A stretch of 64,000 nucleotides of DNA from Agrobacterium salinitolerans. Its GTDB lineage: Bacteria > Pseudomonadota > Alphaproteobacteria > Rhizobiales > Rhizobiaceae. The position numbers and the translations under genes were made by a program. Under the pieces are notes generated by a model. That model was not told where the DNA came from. It saw only the letters and a program-made list of their open reading frames with translations, and made no database searches. Shown piece after piece: positions 57,277 to 64,000 of the stretch. Position 1 is the first letter of the stretch. Every line of letters starts with the position of its first letter. Location of the stretch: assembly GCF_002008225.1 (NCBI RefSeq), contig NZ_MRDH01000037.1:186001-250000 (forward strand). The letters run 5' to 3'.

Positions 57277-57304
57277 CACGCGCATGAGGACGCCGTGAGA
57301 GGGC

Positions 57305-57567
57305 GTGAAGCGGCGCCGTAACGCCGCTTCCGGTCTCCTATCGGACTCCTCGTTGATCTTGTCGATCAGCTGCATGAGGATGTCCGAGCACGCCTTCATC
57401 GGCTCGTCATCGGCACATTTGACATCGATCTTGCTATCGCCCTGCTCGAGGCGGAAATTCGCGCCCTTTGACGGCGGTTGTGGAGGCGACGCATCGGGGC
57501 GACCCATACCATCCGCCGGACCGGGCGGCGGCGGCTGTTGGGCAAAAGCGATGAAGGTGGATGCGCC
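57305..57567 (-). pseudogene. Fragment of a secreted hypothetical protein
   Basis: Read on the minus strand, STFIAFAQQPPPPGPADG resembles the end of a signal peptide followed by a proline-rich linker. Then come FRLEQGDSKIDVKCADDEP and MKACSDILMQLIDKIN, a conserved-looking two-cysteine segment. The frame does not stop but runs into the permease gene, and its 5' end overlaps another gene fragment on the plus strand. It is most likely a truncated gene. No function is known. Confidence 0.5.
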
Positions 57568-58510
57568 CGACGAAAGCGAGGGCGCGGCTGGCAAGAGGGT
57601 TAAGGCCACCATCAATCGTATCGACATGCAGATGGACAGCCGCAAACTCGATTTCGGCATAAACGGCATGCCGGTCGAAAATGGCGACAACTCGATCAAG
57701 GTCGATGAGGCAAGCCTCAAGGGCTTTGACTGGAGTTCGTCGATCAAGGCAATTTCCGAGCTCGCCGGGCTCGATGATACCGAGATCGAGACCTTTCCGT
57801 TCAACCGTCTGACACCGGAACTCGGAACGATCCGTGTTGGCGGCATCAATGTCGATGTGGCCGCGCCCGAAAAATCGGACGAGGAGGCAAACGAGGAAAC
57901 GAAAGGCACGCCGGAGCGCGTCAAGTTCACACTCAAGAAATGGGGCTGACAAAACCCTTCAACGGCATTCCGACCGACATTACGATCCGGCAGGACGATC
58001 TGACTCTTCCCATCCCGGCGGACTCGTCGGAGGAGGTTCTTGTTGAAGCGCGCAAGCTGGGCATCGAGTCGTTCACCCTGTCTTATGGCCTTTCCGCGGG
58101 TTGGGACGAACCGAACAACAATCTGATGATCCGGGAAATCTGCTTCAGCGGCAAGGATATTGGCAGCGTCAATTTCTCCGGTCTCGCGAACGGGTTTACG
58201 GAAGAATTCTTCTCCTTCGACATCGGTCGCGCCCAGGCCGCACTCTTCGGGCTTGCCGGCAGCGAGGTGAAACTCACGATCAAGGACGAAGGTTTGAGGG
58301 CCAAGGCGATCAAGCTTTATTCTTTGGAAAACCACATGAGCGAGGCAGAGGTTCGCGCCAACCTGACATTGGTGGCAAGTGCCCTGCTGCAACAGGTCGC
58401 GGCTGAACAGCCGAAACTGCAAAATGCGGTGGAGGCGCTCGGCCGCTTCATCAGCACACCGGGAACGCTGACGGTCACGGTCAAATCGACAGGTGCAAAT
58501 GGCCTCGGGC
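57551..58510 (+). pseudogene. Frameshifted and truncated hypothetical gene
   Basis: A chain of about 320 residues can be read in two frames. The first runs through DMQMDSRKLDFGINGMP to FTLKKWG then TGA at 57949. It continues in another frame from 57940 (GLTKPFNGIPTDITIRQDDL) to about 58,510 (TVKSTGANGLG). One missing base at about 57,945 rejoins them as KKWGLTKPF. The end is lost where it meets the convergent DUF2161 gene. Conserved features such as LSYGLSAGWDEPNN suggest a once-functional exported or membrane-associated protein. The family is not recognised. Confidence 0.65.
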
Positions 58511-58539
58511 TTCCGGTTTATGGGACGCGCCGTTTCGTG

Positions 58540-59196
58540 TCAGGTTGCCGGTTGCCGCCATCTCTGCAGGGCTTCCTGCCCGGCCTCGGTCAGGCCGTAG
58601 ACTCCCCGATCGAGCCGTTCGAACCAGCCATAGACATTCGCGAGCAGGATTTTGCCGGCATCCGGGACGCTGGACCTGATCTGGCGTACGCGCAAGGGGC
58701 CTGATGCCAACGCCTCTGCGCAGCCGAGTGCCTGCTGGCGATAGGCGGTCATGATCGGCGCGCGTGTGCTGCCGCCCACTGCCGGATCGCCACGCCGCCT
58801 CTGGTGTTCGCGCATCAGCCGGGAGCGCCGTTTCGGATTGGTGCGCGGCATGGGGGTCACGGAGCCGACGAGAATGCTGACATCGCCGGCATCGGAAATA
58901 CCGAGCATGCCGATCCCGAGCCTGCGGCAGAGATCCCGGTAACGTTTGTCAGCCTCACGGCCCCTGCCCTTGGCCGAGACCCGCGCCGCGATCCAGACCT
59001 CATCTGCGACAGCCGCCCGATCGACAGCCTGCAGGATAAGTTCCAGATTAAAGCTCAGTTTCAGCTCACAGATCACGACAACAGCCGGGTCGTCGTCGCT
59101 CAGACCCACAAGGTCACAACCACCAACTTCACCCTTGACGGTGTAACCAGCCTTTTCAAGAAAGCCTTTGACGGGCAGATAAAGCGACGTTTCCAT
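58540..59196 (-). CDS. DUF2161 family PD-(D/E)XK-like protein
   Basis: A 218-residue protein. The N-terminal METSLYLPVKGFLEKAGYTVKGEVGGCD, then VVVICELKLSFNLELILQA, has the E-x-K pattern of restriction-nuclease-like folds and matches the DUF2161 group. The C-terminal half is helical and basic with a winged-helix-like end (WFERLDRGVYGLTEAGQEAL). Nuclease activity is a guess. It is the last gene before the polysaccharide cluster, and its end abuts a truncated gene. Confidence 0.75.
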   Translation of the reverse strand: METSLYLPVKGFLEKAGYTVKGEVGGCDLVGLSDDDPAVVVICELKLSFNLELILQAVDRAAVADEVWIAARVSAKGRGREADKRYRDLCRRLGIGMLGISDAGDVSILVGSVTPMPRTNPKRRSRLMREHQRRRGDPAVGGSTRAPIMTAYRQQALGCAEALASGPLRVRQIRSSVPDAGKILLANVYGWFERLDRGVYGLTEAGQEALQRWRQPAT

Positions 59197-59339
59197 ATAC
59201 CAGCGGGTTCAAGTGACGATCCGGCCCCTGAATACATCGATCCGCCCACCAAGAACAACCCTTTGACGGGCGCAGCGACGGACATCACGGATTATCGGTC
59301 CCCTCGGCGGGAGACGGCATCCAGCGGAAAACTCATACC

Positions 59340-60566
59340 TTATTCAGGCTTCCTGCCGGTCAGAATATTATTCAGCACCGTCATTTGCTGGCGGTTCCAC
59401 TCAATCGCGTCCTCGAAGGCTTTGTTTCCCAGTTCCTGGCGCTGTTCCTGGCTCGCGGCCAGTTGCAGGATTGCGTCGGCAAAAGCCTGATGATCGCCAT
59501 CGCCGACAATGACCACGCCGCGCCGGTATCGTTCCGAAAGTCCCCTCGCACCTGTCCGGGTGCTGATCGTGGGAACACCTGCGGCGAGAGCGTCGAGCAA
59601 TTTTATGTTGATGCCCGTTCCAAGCGTGATGGGATTGATCGAGAGTGGCGCACGGGTGAAAGCTTCTTTCAGGCTGTCCACACGGCCAAGTTTGACAACA
59701 CCGTCCCTATCCCCGATCTTGCCGCATATGCTGCCAGCCACGACCAGGCGAATATCCGGCCGTGTCGCCCTGACGATCGGCAGGACGTTGTCAATGAAGC
59801 CCGTCAGGGAAATGATGTTGGCGTCATTGCTGGAACCAAGAAATAGGAAGTCGCTCGAACTGAGGTCTTCCACTCGTCCGTCAAGATCGAGAATATGGCT
59901 GACGGTTGCAACAGCTGGCGGCTCTTTGCCGAGCCGCTGCCTGAACGTCCGCTCCTCCTCTTCCTGGATGGCGATAACCACATCTGCACGGCGGAAAGCC
60001 TTGCATTCCTTCTCCGGCGGAACCGAGAACCAATAGCCGTATTTGTTGGCCGTGTTGATGAAGGCCTTATGTCGGTCCGCGAAGGAATCATGGGTGTCGA
60101 GAATTCGCAGCACATCGTCCGGCAAACCAACAAACGCCCGCGAATGAAAGGCATATTCGACAATGACGGCATCGATGCCAAGTCGACGCTGAATATCCCT
60201 CACCTGCCGGCCGATTTCCGGGTAATAGAACTCGTCGAGATAATTGTAAAAACCGCTATCGCGGCCCAGAAGCCGATGAACCTTTCGGACCGCCCGGAAG
60301 GCTTTATGGCTGAACTTGAAACCAAAATCCGCGACAAATCGGGTTTTCCAGCCTTCGCGACGCCGGGTTATCTTGTGGAAACATGCGGGGGTAAATTCGG
60401 TGGCATGGGCCTCTTCCTCAAAATCCAGCACCATCGGTGTGTCGACATAAACGAAATGAACCTCGTGACCAAGCGCCCGCACGGAGCGAGTCAACTGGAG
60501 TATTCTGCTGCGATTTCCCTCGCTGGCAGGTACCGCCGGAATGGCTGAGATGAAAGCGATTTTCAT
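59340..60566 (-). CDS. Glycosyltransferase (GT4-like)
   Basis: A 408-residue GT-B glycosyltransferase. The N-terminal Rossmann domain starts MKIAFISAIPAVPASEGNRSR. The C-terminal domain has PLSINPITLGTGINIKLLDALAAGVPTISTRTGARGL, the donor-binding region with the E/D-x7-E-like variant. GSSNDANIISL is also typical. The donor and acceptor sugars are unknown. The ATG at 60566 is chosen; the frame opens at 60764. Seven bases separate it from the upstream pyruvyltransferase-family gene. Confidence 0.85.
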   Translation of the reverse strand: MKIAFISAIPAVPASEGNRSRILQLTRSVRALGHEVHFVYVDTPMVLDFEEEAHATEFTPACFHKITRRREGWKTRFVADFGFKFSHKAFRAVRKVHRLLGRDSGFYNYLDEFYYPEIGRQVRDIQRRLGIDAVIVEYAFHSRAFVGLPDDVLRILDTHDSFADRHKAFINTANKYGYWFSVPPEKECKAFRRADVVIAIQEEEERTFRQRLGKEPPAVATVSHILDLDGRVEDLSSSDFLFLGSSNDANIISLTGFIDNVLPIVRATRPDIRLVVAGSICGKIGDRDGVVKLGRVDSLKEAFTRAPLSINPITLGTGINIKLLDALAAGVPTISTRTGARGLSERYRRGVVIVGDGDHQAFADAILQLAASQEQRQELGNKAFEDAIEWNRQQMTVLNNILTGRKPE

Positions 60567-60573
60567 ACGTTGA

Positions 60574-61902
60574 TCAACGTTCTCTGGAAAAGGTTTCGAA
60601 TAATCTGAAGTTGTTTTTTGACAGGCCGAGTACGTCAGGCAATTTCTGTCGTACCCGTTCACCAATGTTGTCAACCTGATCGACGAATTGCAGCAAGGCG
60701 TCTCTGAGACCCTGATCCGTGTAGAAGGCGGACGGTGACAGCAATTCGGATGTCGCCAAACCAAAATGCTGATATAGCCCTTCGAATTTCCCCTGATATG
60801 CGACGCATATCACAGGGACGCCTTTCCCCAGCCCGGCTATGGCCAGATGCATTCGGCCACTGACAATTCCATCAAGCTTGCCAGCGATGCCTTTCAGGAC
60901 CGGGGCTGACCACTCGCCGTCCAGATATCGAACCCGATCTGCCAGTGAATCAGGCACGAGAGCGGCGACCCCCTGAAGACACAACTGATCACCAAAACCC
61001 TCACGGTAATCATGTGGAATAAGCAACCAGCACACTGGCCGCTCATCAGCGACAAACCGCAGCGCCTCCGCTCCGCGTCTGATGATCGTATCGATCTGGC
61101 TCCGGTCCGCATCCTTGAAGAGCATGGGATGAAGGTTGAAACCCATCACCCTGTAGCCCTCGGCACGCTTTCGCGCGATCCAGCTGCTCGTCTCTTCATC
61201 AGGCTCCGACGAAACGAGACTGAACGCCGAATCAGCCACCAGCGCCGCATTTGTCGTCGCGAAGGATTGCAGGCGGGCAAGGGAGACGGGGTCACGCACA
61301 TTGATCGAAACACGCGGATGAAGCGCGCTGTAAAACATCGAAAGAGCAGGATGGGGCGTTTCGTTAAAGCTGAAGCCAAGGATTACATTTTTGATTCCAG
61401 CCGCTGCCGCCAAGTCCGCAGCAGCCAGCAGTTTTGCGCTGACCAAGGCGTTGTAGTAGCCGTCCATAACGTCAGCGCCAACGACAACCACACAATCGTA
61501 TTTTCGCGTTTTGAATTGATGCTGCAACGCACTGACAAAATCAGGCCTTCCAAAAATATCGACAGGAAAAAAGCCGCGCGCTTTTAAAATATCTGCGCAT
61601 TCCAACCCGTTAACCATAACATCGACGTCGACATCTTCGTTTATTGCGCGGGCGTGTTGCGCAACCGCGGTAATCATCGCATCATCACCGATGGAGCCAA
61701 AAACCGTCTTGGGATCGCAGGCCACGATTAGAAGACGCCTAAGAACAATGCTCTCGGGCCGCGCGAATCGCAGCTTACGCTTCTCCTTCTGCAAAGCCCG
61801 AAAGAACTCGTCCATAGTGGGTTCCCTGTTGCGGCGCTCGTTATATTTGACCCATTCCCGATGCAGCGGTGCGGGGATTATCTTTTTGACGAGCTTACGC
61901 AT
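60574..61902 (-). CDS. Polysaccharide pyruvyltransferase family protein
   Basis: A 442-residue protein of the PF04230 (CsaB/ExoV) family. FGSIGDDAMITAVAQHA at residues about 68-84 and GRMHLAIAGLGKGVPVICVAYQGKFEGL near the end are the family hallmarks. Members transfer pyruvate as a ketal onto polysaccharide sugars, or related groups. A positively charged N-terminus (MRKLVKKIIP) suggests membrane association. It overlaps the flippase gene by eight bases. Confidence 0.87.
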   Translation of the reverse strand: MRKLVKKIIPAPLHREWVKYNERRNREPTMDEFFRALQKEKRKLRFARPESIVLRRLLIVACDPKTVFGSIGDDAMITAVAQHARAINEDVDVDVMVNGLECADILKARGFFPVDIFGRPDFVSALQHQFKTRKYDCVVVVGADVMDGYYNALVSAKLLAAADLAAAAGIKNVILGFSFNETPHPALSMFYSALHPRVSINVRDPVSLARLQSFATTNAALVADSAFSLVSSEPDEETSSWIARKRAEGYRVMGFNLHPMLFKDADRSQIDTIIRRGAEALRFVADERPVCWLLIPHDYREGFGDQLCLQGVAALVPDSLADRVRYLDGEWSAPVLKGIAGKLDGIVSGRMHLAIAGLGKGVPVICVAYQGKFEGLYQHFGLATSELLSPSAFYTDQGLRDALLQFVDQVDNIGERVRQKLPDVLGLSKNNFRLFETFSRER

Positions 61903-63373
61903 GCGCTTCCTTTCGTGAGAGCACTTTGCTCATGACGAATATCAGGGCTGATCGAGCCTGTGTCCGGGCGAACAGCGCCATGAGTGAGAGGTAAGTGACA
62001 ATAAACGTGGACCCCAGCAGGAGGCCGGACATGAAATCGCCCAGACCCAAACCGGCGACTTCAGGGCGCATCCATTGAATCAGCACAAAGCACAGGCCGC
62101 TGGAGGCAAAACTCGGCAGCAGCACAAGTGCTATGCGCCGGAGTGGGACGTTGAGCTCGCGGGAAACAAAAAAGAAGGTGAAGGGCGTGGACGCGAGTTG
62201 TCCGAAAACATAGACCATCACGAGTTCGCCGATATTGTGTGTCGGTATCAGGAGAATCATGAGAATTGTTGCAATCGATTTGACGGTGCCGGCAATCAGC
62301 ACCTTGTTCGGGCTGCCGCGCGCGGAGAGAAACGGACCATTTTGAAACTGCACGCATTGCAGGGCGCCAAGAAGAAGCAGGGGCCGCGCGATCTCATCTG
62401 CCCCTTGCCATTGTACCCCGAACAGAACGCGGCAAATCTCCGGCGCCACCGCGGCTAAAAGCACGAAGGCCGGTGTCGAGACAATTGCAGATATCGCAAT
62501 CAGTTGCTTGTAGAGTTCCGCCATGCGCTCGCGCTCATGCGAGACGCGGGACAGGACCGTCAACGAAACGTCATAAAGCGCCGATTGAAGCAGCTGCATC
62601 ATGAGCTGGTAGAGGCGGCTACCAACAGTGTAAAGCCCGAACACGGCGACGCCATAACGTCCCAGAATGATAAAATCGATCAGGCGCGTTGAAGCGAATT
62701 CCACAATACGCAGGCTCAGCGCCGAGGAACCGAAACGAATCAACTGGATAAAAGTGTCGAGTTTAAGGGTCGTTCCCGGAAGCCAGTGCGGCTTTCGCCA
62801 TAGCCAGACGAGATTGACGACGGTCGCGACATAGCCCTGAACCACCAGGCTCCAGACGCCCATGCCCGTGATCGCGAAAACAATCGCCACCCCACCGCCG
62901 ACGATGTTCGAGATGAAGGTTCTGATTGCCAGCGGTTTGAAAGCCAAAGCACGGCGATAATTCACCTCCTGAAACATCGAAGCCGTGTTCAGCGGCAGCA
63001 ATATGCAGATCGCCACGATGACCGGCGCCAGCCCTTCGACCTCGAACCAGCGTTCCAGTTCCGGTGAAAACACGCAGACGGCGATAGCCAGCAGCGTTGC
63101 GACCGTGACCGAGGCATAAAAGGGCAGATTGACGTCGCCGGGTTCCAGGTTGCGTTTCTGCACGATCGCGTCCGCGAATCCGAACTCCGACACCATCTGG
63201 ATCAACATCAGCACCAGCCCGGCGGTGGCGACCATGCCATAATCGGTAGGGCTGAGAAAACGGGCCAGAACGATGAAGAGAATGGAGGTGAAAAGCTTAC
63301 CGCCCCAGTTCTGGACGATGGACCAGAAGACACCCGTAACGGCGGCGTTGCCTATCGACGTAGCTTCGGACAT
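61895..63373 (-). CDS. Wzx/MOP-type polysaccharide flippase
   Basis: A 492-residue membrane protein with about twelve to fourteen spans. FWSIVQNWGGKLFTSILFIVL, SPTDYGMVATAGLVLM and NTASMFQEVNYRRALAFKP place it with the WzxC/ExoT group of lipid-linked glycan flippases. The ATG at 63373 overlaps the TGA of a short upstream frame (TGATG), implying coupled translation. It probably exports the repeat unit made by the flanking glycosyltransferases. Confidence 0.88.
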   Translation of the reverse strand: MSEATSIGNAAVTGVFWSIVQNWGGKLFTSILFIVLARFLSPTDYGMVATAGLVLMLIQMVSEFGFADAIVQKRNLEPGDVNLPFYASVTVATLLAIAVCVFSPELERWFEVEGLAPVIVAICILLPLNTASMFQEVNYRRALAFKPLAIRTFISNIVGGGVAIVFAITGMGVWSLVVQGYVATVVNLVWLWRKPHWLPGTTLKLDTFIQLIRFGSSALSLRIVEFASTRLIDFIILGRYGVAVFGLYTVGSRLYQLMMQLLQSALYDVSLTVLSRVSHERERMAELYKQLIAISAIVSTPAFVLLAAVAPEICRVLFGVQWQGADEIARPLLLLGALQCVQFQNGPFLSARGSPNKVLIAGTVKSIATILMILLIPTHNIGELVMVYVFGQLASTPFTFFFVSRELNVPLRRIALVLLPSFASSGLCFVLIQWMRPEVAGLGLGDFMSGLLLGSTFIVTYLSLMALFARTQARSALIFVMSKVLSRKEAHA

Positions 63374-63483
63374 CAATCCACCATCCGTAAACCCGGCCGA
63401 GTCGACGCACCATGCGCAACCGCCGCAAAACAGTCGACGCCCAGGCCGTGAAAGCGGAGGCTGCCCTTATTGCTTCCCGCCAT
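63373..63483 (-). CDS. Possible 36-residue leader peptide ahead of the flippase gene
   Basis: The frame starts at an ATG at 63483 with GGAGAGGG directly upstream and ends in a TGA that shares its last base with the flippase ATG. The peptide (MAGSNKGSLRFHGLGVDCFA...) has no recognised similarity. A good ribosome site and perfect stop-start overlap favour translation, perhaps only to deliver ribosomes to the flippase gene. Chance cannot be excluded. Confidence 0.4.
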   Translation of the reverse strand: MAGSNKGSLRFHGLGVDCFAAVAHGASTRPGLRMVD

Positions 63484-63503
63484 ATGCCCTCTCCTTCAAA
63501 GAA

Positions 63504-63537
63504 AACCGCGGCAACGGACCGGGTCCGTTGCCGGTTA
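63504..63537 (-). terminator. Terminator after the partial glycosyltransferase gene
   Basis: On the minus strand, AACCGGCAACGGAC pairs with GTCCGTTGCCGCGGTT (one bulged base) and is followed by TTCTTT. The hairpin overlaps the stop codon of the glycosyltransferase gene and separates it from the flippase unit. Confidence 0.75.
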
Positions 63538-64000
63538 AGATGCACGCAGGGTTCGGCTTTGCCTGCTGCTCGTCAGGACGTCCTCATAGAGTTTCACATA
63601 ATTTTCGCCGACCCGACGCGAGGTGGATTCCTCGACGATGTTTCCGAAATCCGCCTCCGTCGGCAATTCTTCGCGCGAGAGCGTCAGCACGCGGCGGATA
63701 CGGGCGGCAAGGTCGGTGGCGTTGCCCGGTTCGAACAGCCAGTCATGGTTGGTCTCGCCGATCAGCTCCGGAATGCCGCCGGAGGCTGCGCCGATGACCG
63801 GCACGCCCATGGCATAAGCCTCGTAGATCGTGCGTGGCGAAGGCTCGGCCCAGAAGGAAGGGACGATGAGCACATCGATCTCTTCGAGAAACTCCTTCGG
63901 TTTCGCCCAGCCGACGAATTCGATCGGCAGATCGCCGGCCTGAGCCGTGAAACGCTCGATCGAATCGTCCATCGCATGGCCGGCGACCAGACAGCGCCAG
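63535..64000 (-). CDS. Glycosyltransferase (GT4), C-terminal part
   Basis: The last 154 residues or so of a GT-B glycosyltransferase; the frame is open to the right edge (WRCLVAGHAMDDSIERF). The donor-binding motif is clear: VPSFWAEPSPRTIYEAYAMGVPVIGAASGGIPELI, with the E-x7-E pattern, and FEPGNATDLAARI. The N-terminal domain and start lie beyond the window. An internal ATG at 63972 is not the true start. It precedes the flippase unit and is separated from it by a terminator. Confidence 0.87.
   Translation of the reverse strand, partial: WRCLVAGHAMDDSIERFTAQAGDLPIEFVGWAKPKEFLEEIDVLIVPSFWAEPSPRTIYEAYAMGVPVIGAASGGIPELIGETNHDWLFEPGNATDLAARIRRVLTLSREELPTEADFGNIVEESTSRRVGENYVKLYEDVLTSSRQSRTLRAS

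Noticed and set aside
57166-58422. 418-codon minus-strand frame as one intact gene
   Set aside because: Only its middle (about 57,305-57,567) looks like protein; the rest is antisense to the arsB-like gene and to the frameshifted plus-strand gene.

Overview
The window looks like a chromosomal segment of a Rhizobiaceae alphaproteobacterium, most likely Agrobacterium or a close relative. The reasons are a RhaSTPQUK-type rhamnose locus, many CUT2-type sugar ABC transporters, rhizobial palindromic intergenic repeats (including a RIME-type element at 12.43-12.55 kb), GC-rich codon use, and housekeeping genes (secA, argJ, ubiG, grxC, comF, dsbB, the cys sulfate operon) of alphaproteobacterial type. 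No rRNA, CRISPR array, insertion sequence or prophage was seen. There is one tRNA, tRNA-Leu(CAA).

Layout. 0-6 kb: rhamnose uptake and kinase operon (rhaS partial, then rhaT, rhaP, rhaQ, rhaU, rhaK). 6-10.4 kb, minus strand: an alpha/beta hydrolase, an FkbM-type methyltransferase, and a two-gene unit pairing a periplasmic molybdopterin-fold protein with a GGDEF-EAL protein. 11-13.8 kb: an aldehyde dehydrogenase and an AlkC-type DNA glycosylase. 13.8-17.6 kb: sulfate ABC transporter. 17.7-29.4 kb: metabolic and housekeeping genes, including hydroxyisobutyryl-CoA hydrolase, ubiG, a comF-grxC-nitrilase-DUF1178-DUF3291 operon, a lone Flp pilin, and a mutT-GNAT-argJ operon next to a parvulin. 29.6-32.3 kb: secA. 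33.4-37.4 kb: an acyltransferase, flippase and CelD-like GNAT set that looks like envelope glycan work. 37.5-38.1 kb: an odd secreted glycine-rich repeat protein.

38.6-49.6 kb is the most coherent accessory block. A minus-strand catabolic operon (gntR, SDR, uxuB-like, uxuA, aldo/keto reductase, lactonase) is divergent from a complete sugar ABC importer. A 24-bp operator-like palindrome lies between them. Together they could import an aldose or uronate and convert it through mannonate to 2-keto-3-deoxygluconate. 49.9-54.6 kb holds dsbB, an HNH nuclease, a BTLCP cysteine peptidase, a metallophosphatase, and a divergent aminotransferase/MerR pair with a palindromic operator.

54.6-59.3 kb is a decayed region: a dihydroxyacetone kinase (DhaK plus DhaL remnant) pseudogene, an ArsB-like permease, two overlapping gene fragments of opposite strand, and a DUF2161 gene. 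59.3-64 kb, minus strand, is a polysaccharide cluster (glycosyltransferase, pyruvyltransferase-family protein, Wzx-type flippase, partial glycosyltransferase).

All assignments come from reading the sequence and translated frames. No database search was run, so family names rest on recognised motifs and remembered family features.
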